Positions 43,771-53,379 are shown, counted from the first letter of the stretch. The stretch: 64,000 nt of DNA from Arthrobacter zhangbolii (GCF_022869865.1 NZ_CP094984.1:3224001-3288000); one strand, 5' to 3'. Notes: generated by a model from the sequence alone, not told the origin. Numbers and translations are program-made.

Positions 43771-44058
43771 GGCGGTGATGCTCCTGCCGACGAGGGTGCG
43801 CTTCGTCAGCCGTACCCACCGAACGGCAGGCATGGCCGGATGCAGGCCCGGCGGGGAATGGACACAACGCCAACGTAAGGGAGTGGTCCGTTCCGATAAT
43901 CCGCCTGCCTGGCAGTGGTGTCAGATACCGGGTGAATTGCTGCTAGCTGGACCGAGCCTACGCAGCACCTAAGTACCGGAATAGGGTGTTTCCCGATACT
44001 GGTTCAGGTAGTTCCGAATTTTTTCGCAGGTATGGGGCTGCTGTCTTCCAGCCGGATC
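43771..44058. other. Intergenic region
   Basis: Promoter region of the surface-protein gene; no coding frame stands out. A short inverted pair (GATAATCC...GGTGTCAGATACC area) is too weak to call. Confidence 0.4.
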
Positions 44059-44090
44059 CCGCGGGCCGGCGCTCTCCCGCCGGCCCGCGG
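44059..44090. terminator. Hairpin terminator after the MerR gene
   Basis: A perfect 12-bp GC stem (44059-44070 with 44079-44090) and 8-base loop lie five bases past the stop of the MerR gene. No T-run follows. Confidence 0.75.
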
Positions 44091-44095
44091 CTGCC

Positions 44096-44899
44096 TTACG
44101 GCCGTTCCACCGGCTGCTGCAGCTCGGTCACCCAGTTTTGCTGGTCCGCGGTGTCTGAGCGCAGGTACACCTCCCGGCACGGACCCGAGGGCGCGAAACC
44201 GCGGGCGATAATCTCCGCGTGCACCGCCTGCCAGCTGTCACCGATCCGATCCATGGAACCCAGATGCACTCCGCAAATGGCAGCAGGGACCGCGGGCAGG
44301 TCCACCGTGAGCAGGTCCCCCGGCACCTCCGCGGAGACGGTGAAACCCACCACAATGTCCATTCCGTCCTCGCCCATGGCGTACTGGGCAACCGGGGTTC
44401 CGAGGGTTCCTCCGGCGGACGTCAGGGCAGCGCCGACGGCGTCGAACAGCGGTCCGACGACGCCGGCCACCTCCGGCTGTTCGGCGACGGCGGCGGTACG
44501 CGCCGCCAGGCGGAGGGCGGGCAGGGGCTTGGAGATGATTTCGATCTGAGACATGGCATTTTCCTTTTCGATGAGACGGAGCCTGCGCTCCACGTCGGCG
44601 AGCCTGGCGGTGGCCGTCCGCTGTTCGTTCTCCACTTCGGCACGCCGGATGCGCAGCAGCTGCGCAATCCGGCCGGCGTCAACGCCGGCGTCGAGGATGG
44701 AGGCAATGTCCTCCAGGCCGAAACCGAGCTGGCGGAGGGCAACGATCCGGTGCAGCCGTTCCAGCTGCGCGGGATCGTAGGAACGGTAACCGCTGAACCC
44801 GTCCACGTGGGCGGGAACGAGCAGCCCGGAGGTGTCCCAGTGCCGCAGCATGCGGTGGGTTACCTGCCCGATCTGCGCGAACGCTCCGATGGATAACAT
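44096..44899 (-). CDS. MerR-family regulator with GyrI-like ligand domain
   Basis: A 267-aa regulator: winged HTH (MLSIGAFAQIGQVTHRMLRHWDTSGLL), a long dimerisation helix (about 75-115) and a GyrI/BmrR-like effector domain (about 120-260; MGEDGMDIVVGFTV, AAICGVHLGSMDRIGDSW). This is the layout of multidrug-sensing regulators such as BmrR. No pump lies next to it; it is divergent from the histidine kinase gene, with 136 bases between, so it may regulate itself. Confidence 0.92.
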   Translation of the reverse strand: MLSIGAFAQIGQVTHRMLRHWDTSGLLVPAHVDGFSGYRSYDPAQLERLHRIVALRQLGFGLEDIASILDAGVDAGRIAQLLRIRRAEVENEQRTATARLADVERRLRLIEKENAMSQIEIISKPLPALRLAARTAAVAEQPEVAGVVGPLFDAVGAALTSAGGTLGTPVAQYAMGEDGMDIVVGFTVSAEVPGDLLTVDLPAVPAAICGVHLGSMDRIGDSWQAVHAEIIARGFAPSGPCREVYLRSDTADQQNWVTELQQPVERP

Positions 44900-45035
44900 G
44901 CTTCAGTTCTCTTCTCTGCCACTGTGTCAGGGTCAAGTATCGCCTCCGATCGGCTTCATAACGGGGGTTTTCCCTACCCCGGCCCGGCGGCGCGCCCGGT
45001 GTCCGCAGGCCTCCGGGCACCGGCAGACTTGGATC

Positions 45036-46370
45036 ATGACGCAATCACTGCCCGCCGCCTCCCGCCGAAACGGCGTCCCGGCCCTCTTCCGCGGGGAAAC
45101 CTGGCGCGCTTTCGGCCATCACTGGATTTCCTTGGTGCTGACACCGCTCGCCTTTACCTACGCAGTGGCCACCGTGTCCCTTGGCGCCTCGCTGGCGTTC
45201 TCCTGGGCGGGACTCGTGATTCCGGCGGCCATGATTGTGGGTGCCCGCGGCTGGGGCAGCCTCAACCGCAGCCTGGCGCGACACCTGCTGGGCACCGATC
45301 TGCAGGCGCCGGTGCCGTTTACACCCCGCCGCGGTTTCGTCGGCTTCCTCCGCAGCGGGCTGACTGACGGGGCCGGCTGGCGGGCGATTGTGCATATGGA
45401 GGTCTCTTTTGTCCTCTCGCTGATCGCATTCACCTTCAGCACCACGTTCCTGGCGCTAGGGCTCGGCGGCGTCACGCACTGGTTCTGGTACCGGTTCATC
45501 CCGCTGCAGCAAAGTGCCGACGGTTCCTGGCACCGGGGCACCCAGGTCTTCCCCGAGGTTTATGCCGACACCCCCATGTGGCAGTGGATCTATGCGGGCG
45601 CCGGGCTGCTGATCCTGTTCTTCGTCTGGCCCTGGGTCAACAACGTCACCGCCCGGCTGCAGGCCCTGCTGGCCGCGGCGCTGCTGACACCGACGGCTTC
45701 AAGCCTGCGGGTGCGGACGCTGGAACAGTCCCGCAGCGCCTCCGTGGACGACGCCGATGCGCGGCTTCGGCGGATTGAACGCGACCTCCACGACGGCACT
45801 CAGGCGCAACTGGTGGCCATCGCCATGAAGGTGGGCGATGTCCGCGAGCGCCTCGCTTCCGCAGACGCCGATCCGGAGGTCCTGGCCCTGCTGGACAGCG
45901 CCAACGGCACCGCGAAGGAAGCCCTGACCGACCTGCGCGGCCTGGCCCGCGGCATCCGTCCCGCCGCCTTGGAGGATGGCCTGGACACCGCGCTGGAAAC
46001 CCTGGCCGCCGGTGCCGCCCTGCCCGTTACGGTGGCCTATGCCCTGGCCCGCCGGCCGGACCCGGCCATCGAAGCAATTGCCTATTTCTGCGCGGCGGAG
46101 CTGGTGACCAATGCCGTCCGCCACGCCCGTGCCACCCGGATCGACATCAGCGTCACTGCGCACAACGACGGCGAGGGGCTGCTGCTGATCGTCACCGATG
46201 ACGGACGCGGCGGCGCCGCCGTCGGCCGCCGCACCGCCGACGGCAACCGCACCGGCTTGGCCGGGCTGCAGGAGCGGGCCGGATCTGTGGACGGCTGGCT
46301 GGAGATCGATTCCCCGGCGGGCGGGCCCACACGGATCACGGTGGAGCTTCCGCTATCCTCGAAGGCATGA
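45036..46370 (+). CDS. Sensor histidine kinase (NarL/DesK class)
   Basis: A 444-aa membrane kinase. Four hydrophobic helices, with an extracytoplasmic loop (WYRFIPLQQSADGSWH), fill residues about 25-215. The HisKA_3 dimerisation domain has the phospho-acceptor His in RIERDLHDGTQAQLV; the ATPase domain shows AAELVTNAVRHA (N box), VTDDGRGGA and GLAGLQERAG. The family controls LuxR-type response regulators, and one follows. A sensor domain of the DUF1707/PspC-like kind seems absent, so the signal is unknown. Confidence 0.92.
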   Translation: MTQSLPAASRRNGVPALFRGETWRAFGHHWISLVLTPLAFTYAVATVSLGASLAFSWAGLVIPAAMIVGARGWGSLNRSLARHLLGTDLQAPVPFTPRRGFVGFLRSGLTDGAGWRAIVHMEVSFVLSLIAFTFSTTFLALGLGGVTHWFWYRFIPLQQSADGSWHRGTQVFPEVYADTPMWQWIYAGAGLLILFFVWPWVNNVTARLQALLAAALLTPTASSLRVRTLEQSRSASVDDADARLRRIERDLHDGTQAQLVAIAMKVGDVRERLASADADPEVLALLDSANGTAKEALTDLRGLARGIRPAALEDGLDTALETLAAGAALPVTVAYALARRPDPAIEAIAYFCAAELVTNAVRHARATRIDISVTAHNDGEGLLLIVTDDGRGGAAVGRRTADGNRTGLAGLQERAGSVDGWLEIDSPAGGPTRITVELPLSSKA

Positions 46371-46413
46371 CTCCGGCGCACCCCGACCTCCCCTGCCCTG
46401 CCGCGGCTGCCGC

Positions 46414-47073
46414 ATGAGGATAGCGCTGGCCGAGGACTCCACCCTGCTGCGCGTTGGCCTGACCGAGCTGCTCACCGGCCGCGGACACCAGGTGGGCACC
46501 GCCGTCGACAATGCCGCGGACCTGATCGCCGCCCTGAACGGCGCGGACGGCGGCGAGTTGCCCGACGTCGTGGTGCTGGATAACCGGATGCCGCCCACCT
46601 TCACCAACGAGGGCATCCGGGCAGCACTGACGCTGCGTCGCACCCATCCGGGCGTGGGTGTGCTGGTGCTGTCGCAGTATGTGGAGACACGGTATGCCGC
46701 GGAGCTGCTGGCGGGTACTCCTGCCGGCGTCGGGTATCTGCTCAAGGACCGGGTGGCCGACGTCGGTGATTTCCTTGATGCCCTGACGCGGCTGGCGCGC
46801 GGTGAGACGGTGCTGGATCCCGAGGTGGTACAGCAGCTGATGGGCGCTTCCCGGCACCGTTCGGACCTGGACCGGCTGACGCCGCGCGAGACGGAGGTGC
46901 TGGAGCTGATGGCGCAGGGCCGCACCAATGCCGCCGTCGGCAGCACCCTGTTCCTCTCCGCCGGTGCGGTGGAAAAGAACATCACCTCCATCTTCGCCAA
47001 GCTGGGCCTGCAGCAGAGTCCGGCGGACCACCGGCGCGTGCTCGCGGTGTTGGCGTACCTGCAGTCGGCCTAG
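46414..47073 (+). CDS. LuxR-family response regulator
   Basis: A 219-aa regulator, partner of the kinase 43 bases upstream. The receiver domain starts MRIALAEDSTLLRVGL (acidic pocket), with the phospho-acceptor Asp in VVVLDNRMPP and the conserved Lys in LLKDRVADV. The C-terminal HTH reads LTPRETEVLELMAQGRTNAAVGSTLFLSAGAVEKNITSIFAKL in sequence (LuxR type, described here by its start and end). Targets are unknown. Confidence 0.93.
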   Translation: MRIALAEDSTLLRVGLTELLTGRGHQVGTAVDNAADLIAALNGADGGELPDVVVLDNRMPPTFTNEGIRAALTLRRTHPGVGVLVLSQYVETRYAAELLAGTPAGVGYLLKDRVADVGDFLDALTRLARGETVLDPEVVQQLMGASRHRSDLDRLTPRETEVLELMAQGRTNAAVGSTLFLSAGAVEKNITSIFAKLGLQQSPADHRRVLAVLAYLQSA

Positions 47074-47187
47074 CCTGCGTAAACCCACATCGCATCGGCG
47101 GTCATTGCTGCCCCTCCCTGGCATCCTGCGGCTAGGCTGGCGGCGTAATGGTAATCCCGGTCATGCCGGGTGAAGGACGGTGTGATT

Positions 47188-47811
47188 ATGACTCTCGACA
47201 GCAATCCGGGACGGGCAGCCGAGCTGTGCATCGAAGCGCAGGAGCGGTTGATGCGTTCCGTGTCCGGCCTGGCCGACAACGACGTCCGTGCGCCAAGCCT
47301 GCTGCCCGGCTGGACGGTCGGGCATGTCCTCACCCATCTGGCCCGCAATGCCGATGGGATCGGGCGGCGCCTTTCCGGGGCGTTGGAGGGTCTCGATCTC
47401 CCCAAGTACCCCGGCGGCACGGCGCAGCGCGAGGATGAGATCGAAGCCGGGTCCGGCAGGTCAGCACCGGAGATCATCAGCGATCTCGCAGCCAGCCAAA
47501 AAGCGCTCGAGGCCGTTTTGACCCGATATGGTGAGGCCGGTTTCCCGAACGGCCACTTCCTCGGCGGGGAGCATTACGGGGTGGTGGAATGCCCGGCGCA
47601 CCGGCTGCGCGAGGTGGAAATGCACCACGCGGATCTGGGTCTCGGCTACGGACCGGAGGACTGGCCGGAGGAGTATGTGGCATGGGACCTTCCGGTGCTG
47701 CTGGCCACCGTTCCGGAACGGCTCACTACGGCGGCGGACCGGCAGACGTTCATGGCCTGGCTCGCCGGCCGCGGACCGCTGGATGCCGCGCCGACCCTGG
47801 CCCCCTGGTGA
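47188..47811 (+). CDS. Mycothiol-dependent maleylpyruvate isomerase family protein
   Basis: A 207-aa DinB-like four-helix protein of the MDMPI type. The metal-binding triad is visible: His in VGHVLTHLARNADG, and Glu and His in RLREVEMHHADLGLGY. True maleylpyruvate isomerase acts in gentisate breakdown with mycothiol as cofactor; no other gentisate genes are here, so the reaction may differ. The start ATG at 47188 is preferred to a GTG at 47170. It converges on a serine hydrolase with four bases between stops. Confidence 0.9.
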   Translation: MTLDSNPGRAAELCIEAQERLMRSVSGLADNDVRAPSLLPGWTVGHVLTHLARNADGIGRRLSGALEGLDLPKYPGGTAQREDEIEAGSGRSAPEIISDLAASQKALEAVLTRYGEAGFPNGHFLGGEHYGVVECPAHRLREVEMHHADLGLGYGPEDWPEEYVAWDLPVLLATVPERLTTAADRQTFMAWLAGRGPLDAAPTLAPW

Positions 47812-47815
47812 GTTC

Positions 47816-48940
47816 CTACAGGCTTTGGCGCAACGCCGCGAACGGCTCCCAGAAGTAGTCGAAATTATCCTGTGGCCCGCTCATAAAGCGCTGGGTGAAC
47901 ACCACGCCGATATCCCCGTTGGGATAGACCGCTGCGCTCGTCCCCGATCCGCCCGCCCAGCCCCACATGCCGGGTTCGGACCAGTGCGCCCCCAGCCCGG
48001 TCTGCACTGCGGTCATAAAGCCCCAGGACTCATCCGGACCGGACATTTCGATCATGCCTTCGCGCTGCGGCGAGGTCAGCTGGTCATCAGTCATCTGTTC
48101 CCGGAGATCCGCGGGCAGCACGACGTCGTCGGCCAACCCGGCCAGAAAGCGCAGGTAGTCCGGCACCGTGGACACCATGCCGCCGGCCAGGGATTCGAAC
48201 TTCGGCGGCACCGCCATGGCGTCCCGGTAGAGTGCCGCTTCCTGCAGCCTGCCGTTCACTTCCTGGTAGACAGCGGGGAAGGTTTCCGCCCCGGTGGGAA
48301 ACCCCGTGCCGCTCAGGCCAAACGGTTCGCTGATCCGCTCCTGCAGCAGCTCGCCCACCGATGCATCGGCTGCCTTGGCCAGCACCACCGAGAGCAGATC
48401 CGCGCACGCGTGGTACATCCAGCGCTCACCCGGCTGATGGGCCAGCGGCAGGGCAGTAATCCGGGCCAGATACTCCTCCGGCGTAAAGTCCGGCGGGTTC
48501 GGCCCCCACAGCAGGTCCCTGGTGGCGGCAGCGTACGGAGTCGGAGCAAAGTCGACACCGAGCCCGGCGGTGAAGGTCAGCAGGTGCCGAACGGTGATCG
48601 GGCCGCGGGCTGGAACCGAGACGGTCAGCGGTGCATCCGGAGTCGCGAGCACCCGGAGGTGGCCCAGCGCCGGCAGCATACGGGACACGTCCTCTTCCAG
48701 CCCCAGCGTTTCGTCCGCCACCAGGCTCAACGCCAGGGCGCCGCCGTAGAGCTTGCTGAGCGAGGAGATGCGGAACGGGGTGTCTTCGGCCATGGGCACC
48801 GCCTGCCCAAAATCCAGCGATCCGGTGGCAAACACTTCGGTTTGCCCGTTCACCCGGATACCGGCAACCAGCCCGGGGCACCATCCTGACTCAACGGTCT
48901 CGGACAGCTTCTCCCACAGCGGTGCGCCGATGCCTGGCAT
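47816..48940 (-). CDS. Serine beta-lactamase-like hydrolase
   Basis: A 374-aa class C beta-lactamase-fold protein. The nucleophile is in SSLSKLYGG (SxxK), the tyrosine in WMYHACADLL (YxN variant, here Tyr-His-Ala), and the third motif probably GWAGGSGT. No signal peptide is visible, so it is more likely an esterase or peptidase than a resistance enzyme. The start at 48940 gives the usual length. It is divergent from the VOC protein. Confidence 0.88.
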   Translation of the reverse strand: MPGIGAPLWEKLSETVESGWCPGLVAGIRVNGQTEVFATGSLDFGQAVPMAEDTPFRISSLSKLYGGALALSLVADETLGLEEDVSRMLPALGHLRVLATPDAPLTVSVPARGPITVRHLLTFTAGLGVDFAPTPYAAATRDLLWGPNPPDFTPEEYLARITALPLAHQPGERWMYHACADLLSVVLAKAADASVGELLQERISEPFGLSGTGFPTGAETFPAVYQEVNGRLQEAALYRDAMAVPPKFESLAGGMVSTVPDYLRFLAGLADDVVLPADLREQMTDDQLTSPQREGMIEMSGPDESWGFMTAVQTGLGAHWSEPGMWGWAGGSGTSAAVYPNGDIGVVFTQRFMSGPQDNFDYFWEPFAALRQSL

Positions 48941-49020
48941 GGGTCCACTGTCCGCCGGTGCCGCCGGAGAGTCAACGGGCACTGGCGCTGCGGCGGGTTC
49001 AGGTATGTATGCTGTCCGCC

Positions 49021-49431
49021 ATGACGGCGCCCCTGGTCTATGTCCTGTTCCCGGCAACTGCCCGCGAAGCCCTCACGTTTTACGCCCGGATCTTCGGCGG
49101 TGAACTGTCCCTGCACACCAACGCGGAGTTCGGCAGCGGAGGAGCGCCGGACGCCATTGCGCACGGGATGCTGGACGGCGTCGTTTCACTGGCCGGGGCG
49201 GATGCGGATCTGCCTGGGACCAGTGTCCGGATGGAGGGCATGATGCTCTCGCTCCTCGGCACCGCTGAGCCGGCGCGTCTGCACGAGTGGTTTGACCTCC
49301 TCGCCGCCAACGGGCGGATCGTGGATCCGCTCGGACCCAAGCCGTGGGGGGCATCGGACGGGCAGGTCATCGACCAATACGGACTGCACTGGCTGATCGG
49401 ATACGAACCCGAACCGGAGGAGACAAAATGA
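49021..49431 (+). CDS. PhnB-like VOC protein
   Basis: A 136-aa glyoxalase-fold protein (TAPLVYVLFPATAREALTFY, ARIFGGELSLHTNAEFG, then LHEWFDLLAANGRIVDPLG and YGLHWLIGYEP), as in PhnB/3-demethylubiquinone-type proteins. No Shine-Dalgarno is seen before the ATG. It overlaps the next gene by four bases, suggesting a joint function. Confidence 0.9.
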   Translation: MTAPLVYVLFPATAREALTFYARIFGGELSLHTNAEFGSGGAPDAIAHGMLDGVVSLAGADADLPGTSVRMEGMMLSLLGTAEPARLHEWFDLLAANGRIVDPLGPKPWGASDGQVIDQYGLHWLIGYEPEPEETK

Positions 49432-50549
49432 GCGGCCGCATTGTCCTGCTCGGCGCCACCGGATATACCGGCGGGCTGGTCCTGGGGGCACTGTTCCGGC
49501 GTGGTCTGCGGCCCGTCCTGGCCGGACGCAATACTGATGCGCTGGCCGGACTGGCTGAGGAACACGGCGGGCTGGAGTTCGCTGCGGCAGACGCGACCGA
49601 CCCGGCCAGCGTCCGCCGCCTGTTGGATCCGGGTGACGTGCTGATTACCACCGCGGGACCGTTCGAACGCGTCGGCCTGCCGGTGGCCGAAGCAGCCGTG
49701 CGGGCCGGCGCCCGGTACATCGACACCACCGGTGAGGTGGGGTTTGTCCGCACACTGCAGGAGCGGTTCCACCGGCAGGCGCAGGACACCGGTGCCGTGC
49801 TGCTGCCGGCCTTCGGTTATGACTATGTGCCGGGCATCCTGGCCGGCGCCATGGCGGCGCAGCAGGCCGGAGATGCCGGGCGAAAGCTCGACGTCGGCTA
49901 TTTCACTGCCGGCGCGCTAAACCCGGGGCTCAGCCAGGGCACCCGGGCCACCATGCGCGACGGATTGTTCCTGCCCGCCGTGCGTTTTGCCAACGGCCGC
50001 CTGGTCGAAGAGCGTGCAGCGGCTGAGGTCCACGATTTCCCGGTGAGCGGGGCGCGCCGTAGCCGTAAGGCGGGATTCCTTGTACCGGGAACGGAGGTTC
50101 TTTTCCTGCCAAAGGCCTTCCCGCAGCTGGACGCCGTGTCGGTGTACAACGGCTGGTTTGCCGACCTCAGCCGGGCAATAAGCCTGATGTCCGCCGCCTC
50201 CCACACGATGGCCCGCTCCGCCCGGGGCCGCCGCCTGCTGGAGAGACTTACCGCGCCGATGCTCGGAAAACCGGGCGGGCCGGACAGCAGCCAGCGGGCA
50301 AAAACACGCACCCAGGTGGTAGCCACGGTGACGGGCACAGACGGAAACCTGCTGGCCGCCGTGCAGCTCACCGGCCCGAACGTCTACACCCTGACCGGTG
50401 AGCTGATCGCATGGGGAGCCGAGCAGCTGCGCGACCGTCAGGATCTCACCCCCGGTGTGGCCGGCCCCCTGGATGCCTTCGGCCTCGACGGACTCACCAG
50501 GGGATGCGCCGCGTTGGGCCTGGTCCCGGTAGAGTCCCGCCGCGGCTAG
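49428..50549 (+). CDS. Saccharopine dehydrogenase-like (trans-acting enoyl reductase) protein
   Basis: A 373-aa NADP-binding oxidoreductase. The N-terminus IVLLGATGYTGGLVLGAL and VLAGRNTDALAGL are the Rossmann signature of the family that includes saccharopine dehydrogenase and mycobacterial trans-acting enoyl reductases. ITTAGPFERVGLPVAEA and YIDTTGEVGFVR continue the pattern. GGAGGAG stands six bases before the ATG, which overlaps the VOC stop. Its TAG shares the bases CTAG with the stop of the convergent acetyltransferase. Confidence 0.9.
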   Translation: MSGRIVLLGATGYTGGLVLGALFRRGLRPVLAGRNTDALAGLAEEHGGLEFAAADATDPASVRRLLDPGDVLITTAGPFERVGLPVAEAAVRAGARYIDTTGEVGFVRTLQERFHRQAQDTGAVLLPAFGYDYVPGILAGAMAAQQAGDAGRKLDVGYFTAGALNPGLSQGTRATMRDGLFLPAVRFANGRLVEERAAAEVHDFPVSGARRSRKAGFLVPGTEVLFLPKAFPQLDAVSVYNGWFADLSRAISLMSAASHTMARSARGRRLLERLTAPMLGKPGGPDSSQRAKTRTQVVATVTGTDGNLLAAVQLTGPNVYTLTGELIAWGAEQLRDRQDLTPGVAGPLDAFGLDGLTRGCAALGLVPVESRRG

Positions 50550-51118
50550 GCGGGCTTTTCGCCGTTCCGTATTGCCGAATAAATGAGCACGTCCCGGCGC
50601 TGCCCGGAGATTTCCATGTAGCTGCGCAGCAGCCCCTCCCGCTCAAAACCGGCATGTTCTGCACTGCGGAAGGACGCGGTGTTCCATGGTTCGATATACA
50701 GCTCCACGCGGTGCACCTCCGGGATGCTCCAGGTAAATGCCAGCAGCGCGGTGAGTGCCTGGGCGGCGACACCTGCACCCCGCTCACCCGGCACCACTGC
50801 ATAGCCGGCCTGGGTGCGGCCCTGCTGCAGTTCCCAGCCCCACAGGCCCATCTGGCCGATGGCCCGGTCCGTGGCGGCGTCGGCAATGGCGAAGGAGTAC
50901 CCGGTTCCCCGGACATGCATATACCGCTGGCGTTCGAGCCAGTCCAGTGCCTGTTCATGGGTTGCCCGTGCCGGCAGGCTGCCCACAGTGGGGATGTAGG
51001 TGTCCTGGGCAAGGTCCACGGCCATGCCGGCGTCCTCGTCCCGGAACGGACGGAGCCGGATGCTGCCACTGGAGGGTTCAACCGCGGGCCACGGCGGAAT
51101 TCCGGTGCTGGTTTCCAT
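50546..51118 (-). CDS. GNAT acetyltransferase (RimJ-like)
   Basis: A 190-aa N-acetyltransferase. IRLRPFRDEDAG is the first strand, GYAVVPGERGAGVAAQAL the acetyl-CoA pyrophosphate loop, VHRVELYIEPWNTASFRSAE and GFEREGLLRSY the end of the fold as in RimJ/RimL-type enzymes. It probably modifies a small amine or protein N-terminus. The stop overlaps that of the convergent reductase gene. Confidence 0.92.
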   Translation of the reverse strand: METSTGIPPWPAVEPSSGSIRLRPFRDEDAGMAVDLAQDTYIPTVGSLPARATHEQALDWLERQRYMHVRGTGYSFAIADAATDRAIGQMGLWGWELQQGRTQAGYAVVPGERGAGVAAQALTALLAFTWSIPEVHRVELYIEPWNTASFRSAEHAGFEREGLLRSYMEISGQRRDVLIYSAIRNGEKPA

Positions 51119-51167
51119 AGGCACAGCCTGCCACGGCCGTGCCTGCGTGTCCCGGAGGCGGAGGCAC

Positions 51168-51362
51168 CTACTTGCGGCCGAACAGCTTTCCGAGCCAGCT
51201 GCTGCCGCCGGAAGGCTGGGCACCTACAGCCGTCTTGCCTGCATTTGCGCTGCAGGTGCAGCGCTCACCCTTGGGCACATTACGCATCACCTGGTCCACG
51301 TGGTTGCCGCATCCTGCCCAGGTGGTCTTTCCGCACTTCCTGCATGTAGCTGCCCTGCACAT
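51168..51362 (-). CDS. Small zinc-ribbon-like protein
   Basis: A 64-aa protein with CRAATCRKCGKTTWAGCGNH and ERCTCSANAG, seven cysteines and a histidine suited to one or two zinc sites, then a Gly/Lys tail ending WLGKLFGRK. Short proteins with this CxxCGKTTWxGCGxHV pattern are common in actinobacteria and of unknown function. GGAG lies eight bases before the ATG. It is divergent from the sulfur locus. Confidence 0.85.
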   Translation of the reverse strand: MCRAATCRKCGKTTWAGCGNHVDQVMRNVPKGERCTCSANAGKTAVGAQPSGGSSWLGKLFGRK

Positions 51363-51417
51363 TGTTCGAACTCCGTTTCGGATCGATGGAAAAGTCTTGG
51401 TTCGACCATCCTGACAG

Positions 51418-51433
51418 ATACCCCCTAGGGTAT
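51418..51433. promoter_or_regulatory. CstR-type operator 1
   Basis: ATACCCCCTAGGGTAT, an inverted repeat of ATACCC and GGGTAT around four bases, upstream of the cstB-like gene. It is also near the start of the divergent zinc-ribbon gene. Confidence 0.85.
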
Positions 51434-51461
51434 GCAAAGCCACGTCCGGCAAGTTGCAGCT

Positions 51462-51477
51462 ATACCCCCTTGGGTAT
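51462..51477. promoter_or_regulatory. CstR-type operator 2
   Basis: ATACCCCCTTGGGTAT, the same palindrome, 44 bases after operator 1. Confidence 0.85.
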
Positions 51478-51496
51478 TAGCGTGGGAGCGGATCGG

Positions 51497-51512
51497 ATAC
51501 CCCCGGGGGTGT
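51497..51512. promoter_or_regulatory. CstR-type operator 3
   Basis: ATACCCCCGGGGGTGT, 35 bases after operator 2 and 25 bases before the ATG of the cstB-like gene. One half-site is slightly changed. Confidence 0.82.
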
Positions 51513-51536
51513 CCAACGGCAACCAAAGGAGACAAC

Positions 51537-52934
51537 ATGCTGCTCGAACGCATCTATGACGAGGACCTGGCCCAGGCGAGCTATTTCATCGGCTGCCAGC
51601 GCAAGGGCGAAGCTGTCGTCGTTGACGCCCGCCGGGACATCGACACCTATTTGGAACTTGCTGCCGCCAACGGCATGCGCATCGTGGCAGTGACGGAAAC
51701 CCATATCCACGCCGATTACCTCTCCGGCACGCGGGAACTGGCTGCCGCCACCGGCGCCGAAATGTACGTTTCCGGCGAAGGCGGAGAGGACTGGCAGTAC
51801 CGCTTCGCGGCGGAGCGCCTCCATGACGGCGACGCCATCAGCATTGGCAACATCATGCTGAAGGCAGTGCACACCCCCGGCCACACCCCGGAACACCTGT
51901 CCTTCCTGGTCACCGACGGCGCCTTCAGCAAGGACCCCGGCTACCTGCTCTCGGGCGACTTCGTGTTCTCCGGCGACCTGGGCCGTCCGGACCTGCTGGA
52001 TGAGGCCGCCGGCGGCGTCGACACCCGTTTCGAGGGTGCTCGGCAGATTTTCCGCAGCCTGCAGGAGAAGTTCGTGACCCTGCCGGACCATGTCCAGGTC
52101 TACCCCGGCCACGGCTCCGGCAGCGCCTGCGGCAAGGCCCTGGGCGCGCTCCCGTCCACCACAGTGGGCTACGAACGGCTGTATGCCTGGTGGGGTCCGT
52201 ACGTTGAAGCCGGCGACGAGCAGGGTTTTGTGGACGAGCTGCTCAACGGACAGCCCGACGCCCACGCCTACTTCGGCCGGATGAAGCGTGAAAACCGCCA
52301 GGGTCCGGACGTTATGGGCGAGCGCCCTGACCTGGAAGAGCTCGCGTCCGACGACGTCGCCGGCCGGCTCGCACAGGACAGCATCACCTTCGTAGACACC
52401 CGGCCGCACACTGCAGTGCATGAGCGAACCGTCACCGGTTCAGTGAATATCCCCGCAGGCAAAAAAACCGCCAGCTTCGGCGCCTGGGCAGTGGATCCGG
52501 AAACGGATGACCGCCCGCTGGTGCTGCTGGCCGAGGACGGCGCCGCCGCGCGGGAAATGTGGGACCACCTGGTCCGCGTGGGCATTGACCGCGTGGCCGG
52601 CTACACCACCAGCCTGGACGGACTGCCGACCACCACGCCGAAGCGGATCAGCCCGGAGGAACTGGAGAACTTCGACACCGCCCTGGTGCTGGACGTCCGC
52701 AACAAGACCGAACACGCGGACGGACATATTCCCGGATCAGACCAGCTCAGTGCCGGCCGGGTGCTGTGGAACCTGGATCAGCTGCCAGCAGACGGCGCCA
52801 TCGTGACTTACTGCCAGAGCGGGGTGCGCAACTCCGTGGCCGCGAGCGCCCTGCGCCGCGCCGGCTTCGACGTCGTTGAGCTTGAAGGCAGCTACGCAGG
52901 CTGGTCGCAGTGGAAGGCCGCGCAGCCGGCCTAA
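51537..52934 (+). CDS. cstB: CstB-like persulfide dioxygenase-rhodanese
   Basis: A 465-aa three-domain protein for removal of reactive sulfur. The metallo-beta-lactamase dioxygenase domain (about 1-245) has His56, His58 and Asp60 in THIHADYLSG, VHTPGHTPEHLSF and GDFVFSGDLGRPDL. A middle rhodanese-like domain (about 265-355) lacks the active cysteine (VLLAEDGAAAREM). The C-terminal rhodanese (about 375-460) has it in TYCQSGVRNS. This is the order of Staphylococcus CstB, which turns low-molecular-weight persulfide into thiosulfate. AAAGGAG lies upstream of the ATG, and three CstR-type operators precede it. Confidence 0.92.
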   Translation: MLLERIYDEDLAQASYFIGCQRKGEAVVVDARRDIDTYLELAAANGMRIVAVTETHIHADYLSGTRELAAATGAEMYVSGEGGEDWQYRFAAERLHDGDAISIGNIMLKAVHTPGHTPEHLSFLVTDGAFSKDPGYLLSGDFVFSGDLGRPDLLDEAAGGVDTRFEGARQIFRSLQEKFVTLPDHVQVYPGHGSGSACGKALGALPSTTVGYERLYAWWGPYVEAGDEQGFVDELLNGQPDAHAYFGRMKRENRQGPDVMGERPDLEELASDDVAGRLAQDSITFVDTRPHTAVHERTVTGSVNIPAGKKTASFGAWAVDPETDDRPLVLLAEDGAAAREMWDHLVRVGIDRVAGYTTSLDGLPTTTPKRISPEELENFDTALVLDVRNKTEHADGHIPGSDQLSAGRVLWNLDQLPADGAIVTYCQSGVRNSVAASALRRAGFDVVELEGSYAGWSQWKAAQPA

Positions 52935-52948
52935 CCCGGAGCACAAGA

Positions 52949-52981
52949 AAGGGGGTGCTCCACATTGCGAAGCACCCCCTT
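52949..52981. terminator. Bidirectional hairpin terminator
   Basis: An 11-bp perfect stem AAGGGGGTGCT / AGCACCCCCTT with an 11-base loop lies between the convergent cstB-like and cstR-like genes. Confidence 0.85.
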
Positions 52982-52992
52982 CCCCGCGCCCG

Positions 52993-53297
<305 letters not shown>

Positions 53298-53379
53298 ACC
53301 GGACAGCAGTGGCGGGCACCCCAAACCGCATCAATCCAAAGCACCACAACAGCAACACAACCATAAGAAATGAGACCAT

